Below are positions 44,272-53,458 of a stretch of 64,000 bases of DNA, in pieces; within the stretch, counting starts at the first letter, position 1; the number at the start of each line of letters is the position of its first letter. A program made the translations under genes and the position numbers. Source of the DNA: Shewanella hanedai (GTDB lineage: Bacteria > Pseudomonadota > Gammaproteobacteria > Enterobacterales > Shewanellaceae); the NCBI RefSeq assembly GCF_007197645.1, contig NZ_VKGK01000020.1, positions 1-64,000 on the forward strand, written 5' to 3'. The notes under the pieces are model-generated. The model did not search any database. It was not told where the DNA came from and worked only from the letters and a program-made list of their open reading frames with translations.

Positions 44272-47200
44272 GCAAGAATCGTAAGGCAGAGTTGATATCA
44301 AGTGAGCAAGCGGCTGAGAAGAATTTTTCTACCGATAATGTGGTATCAGGTGGCTGCAGTGAGTGCGGTTGCACCGCATTAATCCATTATCACTACGATG
44401 ACGGTAAGCCGGTACCCGAAGCCCCGTTTATTCTCACCGACAGTAATAACACTGAAATTGAAGGTAAGACCGATAAAAAAGGCTTATGTCTTATTAAAGA
44501 CATGGGCTGTGGTGGGTTCGATTTACTCCTTGATGAAGGTAGCGATGATTTTAAACCCGCTAAGACAGTCATCAATAACCCAGTAATACAAGACAATGCT
44601 GAATACGCAGCGTTAGCAGGGGAGTATTTTACTCTGTTTACCTTGTTACGCAGCAAAGGTTATCTGAAATATGACGCCAGCGACAGTTCAGACACTGAAG
44701 TCGATGTTGATGATACCAGTTTTTTTATGGATGTGGCTGACGAATATGAACCTGCTTATAAGCGGTTTTGGCAACTGGATAAACAGATAAACAATGGCAG
44801 TAAATCGTTTAAAATTGCGATAAATAAGATTCATACAAGCCTACCTGCAGAGGTGGTGAGTAAGGCCGGTGATAACAGTGCGGTGTTGCTGTTTTGCCAA
44901 GTGGCCGTGGGCTTTATTCCCGTTGTTGGGCAGGCCGTCGATATTTACGATTTAGGTGAGTGGGGTTGGCAGACTTACGCCAAGGAAGATAACCGCAGCG
45001 ACCCTTGGCATTGGGCTGCAGGGAGCTTAGCCGTAATTGGTTTTATTCCTGGGCTGGGGGACGCCCTGAAAAAATCAGGTAACACCATTATCAATGCATT
45101 GAGAAAATCGGATTCGAAGTTAATTCAGGTCGCCATAAAAACCTTAAGAGGCTTATCTAATGGCAATTTAGTGAAATTTCTTTCGACTTTCGAGAAGAAC
45201 ATCAGAGAGAAAGGTAAAGATGCCATTGTATTGCTCAATAAGATCATCGATGGTTTAAAACGCACCATATCAAATGCAGGGAGTGCTAGCTCGAGTTGGA
45301 TTATTCGTTTGATGAAGGGCACATTTGAAGCCTTAATCGACATTATGATGAAGCTGTCTAAAAAAATTGATGAGATGATTGCTTGGATTTGCAATAAGGT
45401 CTCCGAATTTATTGGTAAAATTGTCACTAAAGTCAGTGGTTCACCTCGACCTAAGGCCACTAAAAAGCCGAACGTCGAAGTCAATGCAGGTAAAAATAGC
45501 GGCGATGTAGGTGATGCCGCCGCTAGGGCTAAAGCCGATAAGTTAAATAATCAGAAGAAAGGTAAAGAGGGGGTATGCACTAAAGGTTGTCCGATCGATA
45601 TGGCAACCGGCTTTGTGGTCGATTGGCGAACTGATTTTACGGTTAATGGCCGACTTCCTTTAACCCAAAAACGTTATTATCATTCATCAGGTTTGATGTT
45701 AACCGGACTGTTAGGGACACGTTGGCGCAGTGTCTGGGATATGACGCTGGAACTTGAGGGAGAGCAAGCGACTTTTACTGACGATCAATACACCCAAGCT
45801 GTGTATTTGTTACCTAAAGAGGGGGAGGCAAATCTTGCTGCTCATCTGCCAGAGTGGCGATTAACGCGACAAAACAAACAACTGATCATGCGCCATGTAA
45901 GTGGGCTGCAATACTGCTTTGATCATGCATTAGCCAATACCTTGCTACTGACTGAAATTAGTGATGGAAAAGGTAACAGTAATCACTTTCTCTATGATCG
46001 CGGTACGCTAAAACAGATAGTGTTAGCTGATGGTCAGCAGATCCAAGTTGATTGTCGACACCACCGTATCGAAAAGCTCACTTTACTCGATAGCAAGCTT
46101 AATCCAATCCAAACGTTAGCCCGTTATGAGTACGATAAACAAGGCCAAATGCTCACTTGTCGAGCTGCGCCGGGTTGCAGTTTTGACTATCAATACAGTG
46201 AAGAGGGTTATCTACTTCGTTGGTCAGATCTCAGTCAGACTTGGGTCGAGCATGACTACGATGACAAAGGGCGTGCCACCGCTTCTAGAGGCGCAGAAGG
46301 CCGCTTTAGCGATCAAATTCGTTTTGATGACGTCAATAATATCGTCTATTACAAGAGTGCCATTGACGGTATTGTGCAGTATTACCATGATGAACGTAAT
46401 AATATCTTGCGGATAATCTTTCCCAACGGTGATGAGATACACAACGAGTGGATTGATAATCAACTTGTTGCTCAAACTAATGCTTTAGGAGAGAGAACCG
46501 CGTTTACCTATGATGCGTGGGGGCAGATTGAGAAAGTCATCGCAGCAGATGGCATCACTTCTGAGTATCAATACGATCAAAATGGTTTGCTAATTGGGTA
46601 CTTAAATCCACTTGGCGCCACTTGGGAATATGAATATGACCCTCAGGGCAATCTCACCAGTGTGTCTGATCCACTTAAACAACAATGGTTTTATCAGTAT
46701 ACGAGCTTAGGTCAACTGGCTTGGGCTATTTCCCCAGAAGGTGCGCAGACGGGCTATCGATATAATGACTCAGGTCAGTTAATCGAAATCTCACCTCCAC
46801 TCGGGGAAAAGCTGATATTTAATTATGACGGATTAGGGCGTTTACACACCCAAACCAGAATATCCTCAACATCATCACCAAGCATTTCAGGTACTGGGTC
46901 AAAAAGAGTACGACAATGGCACTACCAAGGCAGCCTACCTTACCCAAGATCTGTGACCCACGAGGATGGTAGTAAGAGCGTCTATGATTATGACATTGAA
47001 GGCAATGTCACTTGCTTTACAGATCCCCTTGGGCATCAATTCCATTATGAATACGGCGCATTTGACAAAATGCTGGCAAGTTTAGATCCACAAGGCGGCA
47101 GGACACAGTACCGATACAATGGTGAGTGTCAGTTTGAAGGTGTGATTAACAGTCAGCAGCAAGAGTGGCGCTACCATTACAATAGCAGTGGTCAAATTGT

Positions 47201-49367
47201 CGAAGAGCGTCACTACGACGGGAGACTCACACACTTTACCTATGATGGTGCAGGTCGAATTAGCAGTAAAACTGCCGCTGATGGCACAAGCCTACATTAC
47301 TATTATGATCTTGCTGGTCGATTGATTCAAAAACAGAGTCGAGATTCGGGTGAACGGATAAGCGCGAATACCTACTTTGAATACGATGATGCTTCTCAAT
47401 TATTAAAAGCTGAAAATGCCAATGCGGTTATTGAATTTGAATATGATGAGCTAGGAAGACGAATAAGTGAGCGCCTCAACGGTGATACCGTTAATAGCCA
47501 ATATAACCAGATGGGTTATCGCACCAAAATTGAATTAGAAAGAGCTGAATTCGAAAGAGTTGAAGCTGGCGGGCAAGTCCAAAACCCAATGGATGATGCT
47601 ATTGAGTTCAACTGGCAGTTAGGCCAACTTCAAAGTCTGCAAATTGGGGGGCATAACCCCTTAGAGTTTTCGCATAACCAGCTAGGACAAGAAACCACGC
47701 GCACTAACGGGCTCGGTTTTCACTTAGCTCATCATCACGGACCCGATGGTTTGCTGCTTAACCAACAGCTGATCCAAACTGCGCATCATGGGGCCCCGGT
47801 AAGCGAAGGTGCAGAGCACCTCATTCACGGGACTCATCAAGGCGGCAAGAGTGAGGGCCGTTATCAGCATCTGCAACGCAGCTATCAATATGATGCATTA
47901 AATCAGATTAGCCAGATTGATGACAGCCATTGGGGCATGAGTGAGTTTGAACATAACTCAGCAGGTCAAATAACCCAATTGAGCCAACGTGCGCCCACAT
48001 CAGGCAAGGGAGCTACCGAGGCTGTTCAAACCAAACAATTTAGCTACGATAGTGAGCAAAACCTCACGCAAACGAGTCAGGTTTTATCAGCAGATAACAG
48101 CAACGTTGTTGATTTTGTGCAAAAGCGTGTTGAAAAAGCCCTTAAATATCAGCAAGCAGGCCGAGTAGAAACCCTAGGTGAGCATACCTATCGTTATGAT
48201 GCTAATGGCCGTGCTATTGAGAAATGCACTCGTAAAGCGGGTTTTAGGCCGCAAAGCACCTTTTATCAATGGGATGAAGAAGATCAATTAATCGAAGTCG
48301 CGTTGGCCAATGGTGATTGTTGGCGTTACCAATACGATCCATTTGGTCGCCGTATTGCAAAAATAAAACAAACCAATCAGCAACAGAAGCAACAAAAAAG
48401 CCAGCTTGAAAGTCAAAGTCAGCCATCAAAGTTCCGCTATCTGTGGGATGGCAATAACCTGGTTGAACAACAAAAATGCTATGCCGATGGCACGCTGGCT
48501 CACACCACTCAGTGGGTCTATGAGCCAAACAGCTTTAAACCGCTCGCACAGTTAACTCAAAGCCATGCGCTAAATTGCAATACTGGTAATAGCGGTAATG
48601 AACGTTCAGAGATGTTAGTTGAGGCATCAGCAGAAAAGCTAGCACCTGAACTGCACTATATAGTGACCGACCAAGCAGGAACGCCAAGAGAGCTCTGCAC
48701 CGAATCCGGTGACATCGAGTGGCGCGGAGAGCAAAGCTTATGGGGTGAACATCATAAGTGGCGTCTAAGTATTCAGCAAAAAAGTAAGCATAAAAAGTAC
48801 CTTGAAGATGCGGCAAATGATCCCGTAAACTGTGACCTAAGGTACCAAGGTCAAGTGTTTGATTTTGAAACGGGTCTGTATTATAACCGCCATAGATATT
48901 ATGACCCTGAAACCTGCCAATATTTAAGCCCAGATCCCATAGGCATGGCGGGCGGATTAAGACCTCAAGCCTATGTACACAACCCGATGGAATGGATTGA
49001 TCCGTTGGGATTGATAGGGGATCCCGCTAAAGCAACCCATATAACTTATGAAGGTGTAAAAGATGGGAAATCTTATATTGGATATGCAAGTAAGCCCGGT
49101 TTAGGACACAATGCTCAAGATGTATTGGATTATCGTTACAGTAACAATTACAGTGATTTTGATATAAAACCAGAACCTTTTTATGTTGGTGATGGACAAG
49201 CAGGTAAAGACACTGCACGAGGCTTAGAGCAGAGGAGGTTTGAAGATTTAGGAGGGTTAGATGGTACATCAAATAAACAGAATCCAGTCGGTCCCAATAA
49301 CGGTCGACGAACAGAGTATTTAGCAGCAGCCGATGAGCATAGGGGACAAAATAAATGCCCAAAATAA
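44268..49367 (+). CDS. Rhs-repeat polymorphic toxin, T6SS effector
   Basis: A 1699-aa Rhs protein. Residues 1-100 hold a Cys-rich, carboxypeptidase-regulatory-like segment (GGCSECGCTALIHYHYDDGK); 205-270 carry two hydrophobic helices (VAVGFIPVVGQAVDIYDLGE, AAGSLAVIGFIPGLGDAL) like translocation helices of Rhs effectors. The Rhs shell starts near 440 (GCPIDMATGFVVDWRTDF), contains many YD repeats (YDxxGRL-type) and ends in DPIGMAGGLRPQAYVHNPME then DPLGL (1578-1582), the self-cleavage motif. The tip, 1583-1699, has YEGVKDGKSYIGYASKPG and a downstream LEQRRFEDLGG...NPVGPNNGRR pattern suggestive of a GIY-YIG-like nuclease. No PAAR domain is present in it, so it must use another tip protein. Confidence 0.92.
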   Translation: MSKNRKAELISSEQAAEKNFSTDNVVSGGCSECGCTALIHYHYDDGKPVPEAPFILTDSNNTEIEGKTDKKGLCLIKDMGCGGFDLLLDEGSDDFKPAKTVINNPVIQDNAEYAALAGEYFTLFTLLRSKGYLKYDASDSSDTEVDVDDTSFFMDVADEYEPAYKRFWQLDKQINNGSKSFKIAINKIHTSLPAEVVSKAGDNSAVLLFCQVAVGFIPVVGQAVDIYDLGEWGWQTYAKEDNRSDPWHWAAGSLAVIGFIPGLGDALKKSGNTIINALRKSDSKLIQVAIKTLRGLSNGNLVKFLSTFEKNIREKGKDAIVLLNKIIDGLKRTISNAGSASSSWIIRLMKGTFEALIDIMMKLSKKIDEMIAWICNKVSEFIGKIVTKVSGSPRPKATKKPNVEVNAGKNSGDVGDAAARAKADKLNNQKKGKEGVCTKGCPIDMATGFVVDWRTDFTVNGRLPLTQKRYYHSSGLMLTGLLGTRWRSVWDMTLELEGEQATFTDDQYTQAVYLLPKEGEANLAAHLPEWRLTRQNKQLIMRHVSGLQYCFDHALANTLLLTEISDGKGNSNHFLYDRGTLKQIVLADGQQIQVDCRHHRIEKLTLLDSKLNPIQTLARYEYDKQGQMLTCRAAPGCSFDYQYSEEGYLLRWSDLSQTWVEHDYDDKGRATASRGAEGRFSDQIRFDDVNNIVYYKSAIDGIVQYYHDERNNILRIIFPNGDEIHNEWIDNQLVAQTNALGERTAFTYDAWGQIEKVIAADGITSEYQYDQNGLLIGYLNPLGATWEYEYDPQGNLTSVSDPLKQQWFYQYTSLGQLAWAISPEGAQTGYRYNDSGQLIEISPPLGEKLIFNYDGLGRLHTQTRISSTSSPSISGTGSKRVRQWHYQGSLPYPRSVTHEDGSKSVYDYDIEGNVTCFTDPLGHQFHYEYGAFDKMLASLDPQGGRTQYRYNGECQFEGVINSQQQEWRYHYNSSGQIVEERHYDGRLTHFTYDGAGRISSKTAADGTSLHYYYDLAGRLIQKQSRDSGERISANTYFEYDDASQLLKAENANAVIEFEYDELGRRISERLNGDTVNSQYNQMGYRTKIELERAEFERVEAGGQVQNPMDDAIEFNWQLGQLQSLQIGGHNPLEFSHNQLGQETTRTNGLGFHLAHHHGPDGLLLNQQLIQTAHHGAPVSEGAEHLIHGTHQGGKSEGRYQHLQRSYQYDALNQISQIDDSHWGMSEFEHNSAGQITQLSQRAPTSGKGATEAVQTKQFSYDSEQNLTQTSQVLSADNSNVVDFVQKRVEKALKYQQAGRVETLGEHTYRYDANGRAIEKCTRKAGFRPQSTFYQWDEEDQLIEVALANGDCWRYQYDPFGRRIAKIKQTNQQQKQQKSQLESQSQPSKFRYLWDGNNLVEQQKCYADGTLAHTTQWVYEPNSFKPLAQLTQSHALNCNTGNSGNERSEMLVEASAEKLAPELHYIVTDQAGTPRELCTESGDIEWRGEQSLWGEHHKWRLSIQQKSKHKKYLEDAANDPVNCDLRYQGQVFDFETGLYYNRHRYYDPETCQYLSPDPIGMAGGLRPQAYVHNPMEWIDPLGLIGDPAKATHITYEGVKDGKSYIGYASKPGLGHNAQDVLDYRYSNNYSDFDIKPEPFYVGDGQAGKDTARGLEQRRFEDLGGLDGTSNKQNPVGPNNGRRTEYLAAADEHRGQNKCPK

Positions 49368-49936
49368 TGAAGAAGCACTTAGTTGATGGTGCTGTATTCT
49401 CCATTAAGATTGAAGGAGGAGGGTACACAGCGGCTCAATTAAGAGATGACTGTCAAATGGATTTTTTTGATATTAGAAATGAGAGTGATGACTGGGAAGG
49501 TATTAATTTTAATAATGTTGATGTGTTATTCTGTATAGTGGTTGCTGCACATCGGCTATTAAAGTTGTTTAATCGTGATATCACCACTCAAGTTATTGTG
49601 AACATGCGCCCACGAATCTTATTGGGATTGAGTTACTCATCAGAGAAAAGACATACAGGTCTTCCTGGATTTGATTTTATTGAATATGACAACCCTTTTA
49701 ACCCAAATGTAAAACGTGTATTAATTGAAAAGTTAGATCCTGTGAAAAACATGGATGTTTTATATTCATATGAACATCTCGGTATGCATGGTGAACCAGA
49801 AAAAGTTATGCAACGATTAAATAATTATTTTGTTGACGGTGTAAATTGGGATGTTCAGAAGTCAATTTTATATCCAGAACTTTCCCCACCACCTAAAGGC
49901 TATGAAAGAGTCAAATACACAGATGTTCATGAATGA
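49355..49936 (+). CDS. Probable immunity protein of the Rhs toxin (Imm26-like)
   Basis: A 193-aa cytosolic protein beginning in the last codons of rhs. AGGGGA 8 nt before ATG 49355 supports this start; another ATG at 49367 overlaps the rhs stop. The N-terminal DGAVFSIKIEGGGYTAAQLR segment recalls the Imm26 family (G-x-V-F-x-I-x-L). The position directly behind the toxin tip is the main argument for an immunity role. Family assignment is tentative. Confidence 0.65.
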   Translation: MPKIMKKHLVDGAVFSIKIEGGGYTAAQLRDDCQMDFFDIRNESDDWEGINFNNVDVLFCIVVAAHRLLKLFNRDITTQVIVNMRPRILLGLSYSSEKRHTGLPGFDFIEYDNPFNPNVKRVLIEKLDPVKNMDVLYSYEHLGMHGEPEKVMQRLNNYFVDGVNWDVQKSILYPELSPPPKGYERVKYTDVHE

Positions 49937-50001
49937 TTTCGCTCTATTTTTAAATACTTAATAAATAATTTTATTTTGCTATTTGTCGATGTAGGGGGAT
50001 C

Positions 50002-50394
50002 ATGGGGATAAATTACTATTCTTTTTATACAGACGATGAAGGGATGTCAGTAAATATTACATTGAAGGATCCAAAGTCATCTGAAGTTCAGTTTATATAT
50101 TTAGAGGAAGAAGTAGAATCAGAACATTTCATTGAATCTATAGAAGAGATAATAGATATGTGGGATAGAGTTTTTACTAGTTTAATACAAGAAGTTGAGA
50201 ATTATTCTTTGAGGTTTTATTCAAAAAAATTAGGAGGTTATGAAATAGAGAAAATATATATAACCTTAGATGCTCATAAAGGAGATTTTGGTGTGTTAAT
50301 AAGGTATGAAATAGATGTAGATCATGGAATCGGCGTACGTTTTCATGATTTTAAAGTTCAAAAAGTCGGCGGAGCCGATGTCTCATTCATGTAG
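50002..50394 (+). CDS. Hypothetical protein, orphan immunity candidate
   Basis: A 130-aa acidic cytosolic protein with a strong GTAGGGGGA ribosome binding site. The end (YEIDVDHGIGVRFHDFKVQK) is similar in style to DUF6985-type proteins found near polymorphic toxins. It is AT-rich, unlike the secretion genes. It has no toxin next to it, so it may be an immunity gene kept after its toxin tip was replaced. I do not recognise a definite family. Confidence 0.55.
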   Translation: MGINYYSFYTDDEGMSVNITLKDPKSSEVQFIYLEEEVESEHFIESIEEIIDMWDRVFTSLIQEVENYSLRFYSKKLGGYEIEKIYITLDAHKGDFGVLIRYEIDVDHGIGVRFHDFKVQKVGGADVSFM

Positions 50395-50569
50395 TAGGTT
50401 TCTTGTTTATTTTATTAAATTAATATCCCATGGAGGGGTAATGTCATAAATTATTGGCATGGATATAGGCTCAATAAACAGCCTAGTGTCTTATTGGGAT
50501 GGTGATCCGAGCTACAAAAAATGCTGCTAGACTGAGGCGAGAATTAGATCCTGCAAGGCATTCAAGACC

Positions 50570-51229
50570 ATGATATTAAAAGAGCTATATTTATATCCCG
50601 ATCTGGTGGATTTTAAGGACGATATCGTTCATCCGTTTAGGGACCAATCAAGAAGTATTTGTAATTACTTAGAGCGGGTATTAAAGCCGATAAAGTATGA
50701 TACTAAGGGCTTTAAGCGAATTTGCTTTATTGGAAAGAATAAACCTAATTTAGAGTGTTTTGTTAACTCTTCAAAAGTATTGATAGTTGAAATATATTTT
50801 GATGAGAATAAATACAAATCGCTTGAAAGAGAACAACTTAATCCGTTATTTTCTCAAATGCTTATCTCAGGAGTTGAAAAGTGTCAAGGACAGTATGAAA
50901 TTCCAAGAGATGAATTACTAAGAGGATTAGCTGATTTTTGCGAAAGTGGGTATGTAAATAGATGGACGTTTAAAACAAAGTTAATCAAAGATATTGATGT
51001 TAAATGCGCCTTGGAATGCGAGTTGACAACGGACACTTTCCATTTGAATTTGGTGTTTTATAAGGGGAGTGAGATGCTTTCTACTCGTGAAATATTGAAA
51101 ACTGAACCAGATGAAATGGTTTTTACTTCAATGTTTAAAGATATTAGTCTTGAAGGTGATTCATTAGTGATTATGGATAAGTTTGGCGATGCTATTTTTA
51201 GTGCGACATTTGATGAACTAGGTCTTTGA
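50570..51229 (+). CDS. Hypothetical protein in the Rhs immunity island
   Basis: A 219-aa cytosolic protein (MILKELYLYPDLVDFKDDIV start) with no signal peptide or membrane helix and no motif I can name. Composition is AT-rich, like its neighbours and unlike the T6SS core genes. It lies between two Rhs 3' ends, a place normally filled by immunity genes of past or present tips. AAGG lies 12 nt before the ATG. The 175-bp gap before it contains a short frame at 50459-50530 reading MDIGSINSLVSYWDGDP, which looks like a decayed Hsp70-type start. Confidence 0.55.
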   Translation: MILKELYLYPDLVDFKDDIVHPFRDQSRSICNYLERVLKPIKYDTKGFKRICFIGKNKPNLECFVNSSKVLIVEIYFDENKYKSLEREQLNPLFSQMLISGVEKCQGQYEIPRDELLRGLADFCESGYVNRWTFKTKLIKDIDVKCALECELTTDTFHLNLVFYKGSEMLSTREILKTEPDEMVFTSMFKDISLEGDSLVIMDKFGDAIFSATFDELGL

Positions 51230-51429
51230 ATATTAAATCGCAGCGTTTCTGAGACTTTTTCATGCCTACGATATATCGGCATTAAGCCATACATATAACA
51301 ATGCTCCCAAAAAATTGTAGATGCAGGTTACTCTACTTGGTGACTTTGAACATAACGCTGCATGCCAATTACCTTGCAGAGACAACATTCTCTGGATTTG
51401 ATAAGGAGTACTGCAGAACCAGACTAAAC

Positions 51430-52018
51430 ACTAGTCAGAGACAACAAAGCCAGATCGCAAGTAAAAGCCAGCCATCAAAATTCCGCTATCTGTGGGATGG
51501 CAAAACCTCGTTGAACAACAGAAGTACTATGCCGATGGCACACTGGCCTACATCACTCAGTGGCCAGTGGTTTTAAAGAGCTGAGCCAAACAGTTTTAAA
51601 CCGCTCGCACAGTTAACCCAAAGCTATGCGTTAAATTACAATAATGGTAATAGCGGTAATGAACGTTCAGAGATGTTAGTTGATGCATCAGCAGAAAAGC
51701 TAGCACCTGAACTGCACTATATAGTGACCGACCAAGCAGGAACGCCAAGAGAGCTCTGCACCGAAGCCGGTGACATCGAGTGGCGCGGAGAGCAAAGCTT
51801 ATGGGGTGAACATCATAAGTGGCGTCTAAGTATTCAGCAAAAAAGTAAGCATAAAAAGTACCTTGAAGATGCGGCAAATGATCCCGTAAACTGTGACTTA
51901 AGGTACCAAGGTCAAGTGTTTGATTCTGAAACTGGTTTCCTCTATTGGATAAAGAGTCAACCGTCACAGATATTATGACCCCGAAACCTGCCAATATTTA
52001 AGCCCAGATCCCATTGGC
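51430..52018 (+). pseudogene. Frameshifted copy of the Rhs core 3' end
   Basis: From about 51455 to 52088 the DNA repeats the end of the intact rhs gene (48408-49013) with high identity. Reading frame is lost at least three times: a one-base loss in the GGCAAAACC stretch near 51500, an altered and longer piece with a stop near 51570-51590, and a replaced segment near 51935-51960 where the RHRYYDP motif is shifted. The segment is therefore a displaced ('orphan') Rhs fragment and not an expressed effector on its own. Sequence before 51430 is not recognisable. Confidence 0.88.
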
Positions 52019-52462
52019 ATGGCGGGCGGATTAAGACCTCAAGCCTATGTACACAACCCGATGGAATGGGTTGATCCTTTGGGATTGGCAACATGTCCAT
52101 TGAAAAAACTAGAAGAACGTGGTTTTCATGGGGTTAAACAAAATGAAAATGGTGGATTGGATTACTCAGAAAGTAATGCATTATATTCTAATCAGAAAAA
52201 ACCTGATGTGAATCCAATTCAAAATATTGAATATACGGGGAACTATCATAAAGATTTCGAGGCTGCCAATATGGCTGCTTTAGGTCAGAAATCTACTCCT
52301 AAAGATTATGTTTGGCATCATGTGGATGATTATAATGCCAGCACTAATACAGGTACTATGCAGCTTGTACATAAAGATGCTCATAGAGGAATACCGCATA
52401 ATGGTGGAGTCAGTCAATTTAAAAAGGCAACAGGAAGTAGTTATGTATTTAAAACATGGTGA
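52019..52462 (+). CDS. Orphan Rhs C-terminal toxin tip, WHH-type HNH nuclease
   Basis: A 147-residue open frame starting in the last Rhs core motif (MAGGLRPQAYVHNPMEW, then DPLGL) and continuing into a tip of about 120 residues different from that of the intact rhs. The tip contains YVWHHVDDYN followed by GTMQLVHKDAHRGIPHNGG, the pattern of HNH/Endo VII nucleases with a conserved WHH. Such tips cut DNA in recipient cells. The upstream core is frameshifted and no ribosome binding site is visible, so it is probably silent unless recombined into the intact rhs gene. Confidence 0.8.
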   Translation: MAGGLRPQAYVHNPMEWVDPLGLATCPLKKLEERGFHGVKQNENGGLDYSESNALYSNQKKPDVNPIQNIEYTGNYHKDFEAANMAALGQKSTPKDYVWHHVDDYNASTNTGTMQLVHKDAHRGIPHNGGVSQFKKATGSSYVFKTW

Positions 52463-52467
52463 TAATA

Positions 52468-52902
52468 ATGGATAAAATAGAACTTGAGCTATGTGATGAA
52501 ACTGTTACTGAGGATATGTGGGCTAACCTAGAAAGAGTTGTAGGAGTTTTACTGCCAGTAACGATGAAGAATCATTATAAGAAATTTAATGGCGGGCAGC
52601 CAATCCCTTCATTTGTTCATGATAGAAAAAATCTTTTTCCAGTGAATGCGTTTGATTCTATAAATGATATATTAAAAAACTTTGAATGGGCTACTGTTGA
52701 TTCCTTACCTAAAGAATTTAAAATTAATGAGTTATTGGTATTTGCCTATGATCCAGGTTCGGGGAGTTTTGCTGTTTCTCTTAGGGAAAGTGATTTTGGT
52801 AAAATATATTTTTATGTTTTAGAGTTAGAAGCCATTATTTATGGCGAATGGGATTCTTTCGATGAGTTTATTGATTCATTTGTAGAAGACAATAATGAAT
52901 AG
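52468..52902 (+). CDS. SMI1/KNR4 (SUKH-1) family immunity protein
   Basis: A 144-aa SUKH-like protein: LERVVGVLLPVTMKNHYKKF then NGGQP near the start, LLVFAYDPGSGSFAVSL in the middle and EWDSFDEFIDSFVED at the end. SUKH proteins are the most common immunity partners of polymorphic nuclease toxins, including HNH tips. It follows the WHH tip by 5 bp. The ATG at 52468 with GGTGAT in front is preferred over an overlapping upstream start. It would still protect against kin carrying the same tip. Confidence 0.85.
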   Translation: MDKIELELCDETVTEDMWANLERVVGVLLPVTMKNHYKKFNGGQPIPSFVHDRKNLFPVNAFDSINDILKNFEWATVDSLPKEFKINELLVFAYDPGSGSFAVSLRESDFGKIYFYVLELEAIIYGEWDSFDEFIDSFVEDNNE

Positions 52903-53061
52903 AAGAGTTAACTCTTACAAATCATAATTGATGATGTTCTCCTTGGCACGAGAATAAACTGGTAGTTAGGTATATGCCATACTAATGAATGGCTTATAGC
53001 AAAGGAAATAGTCGTCATAAATTTATTTTCGGTTATTTGTTAAAGCGGGATGAACTAAAGT

Positions 53062-53355
53062 TTGGAATCGTTTTTTCACATAACTAGCGTGTTAACCGGT
53101 GTTCTAGGCTGTATTACTTGGCTGGGACTTATGCTTGCAAGCTTACCCGGTGCAGAGGTCAGTAAGAGTATTTATGCGCGGATGATTCGGGGGATGTTTT
53201 ATGTTCATCCTGTGTTGGTGATTATGACGGTATGCCTAATACGTTACTATGTTGATTCTGTACCTGTCGCCTTATTGTTAGCAGCAGTGCCATTGCTCCC
53301 GATTGGATTAATGTGGTTGATTTTTGGCTTGTGGGAGCGGAGTAAAGTGAAGTAA
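53062..53355 (+). CDS. Small inner-membrane protein, unknown function
   Basis: A 97-aa protein with three likely membrane helices (about 7-27, 45-63 and 68-89), a TTG start and GGGATGA upstream. No family is recognised. It lies at the far end of the Rhs island and is not obviously linked to secretion. An ATG-poor start makes the N-terminus uncertain. Confidence 0.5.
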   Translation: MESFFHITSVLTGVLGCITWLGLMLASLPGAEVSKSIYARMIRGMFYVHPVLVIMTVCLIRYYVDSVPVALLLAAVPLLPIGLMWLIFGLWERSKVK

Positions 53356-53381
53356 GACGTATTGATTGAGTAAAGCAGAAT

Positions 53382-53405
53382 AGAGGCTAACATGACGCCT
53401 CTTTC
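53382..53405. terminator. Short hairpin between convergent genes
   Basis: AGAGGC (53382-53387) pairs with GCCTCT (53397-53402), followed by TTT on the plus strand. It lies between the small membrane protein and metY, which converge. Confidence 0.5.
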
Positions 53406-53458
53406 TGCATCAAAAAGCCAGCACCAAAAGCTAGCCTCAACAATACACTGTTTACAGG

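Noticed and set aside
51301..51429. N-terminal part of an open frame leading into the broken Rhs copy
   Set aside because: The translation shows no Rhs or other protein features; it is an open stretch fused by chance to the frameshifted core.
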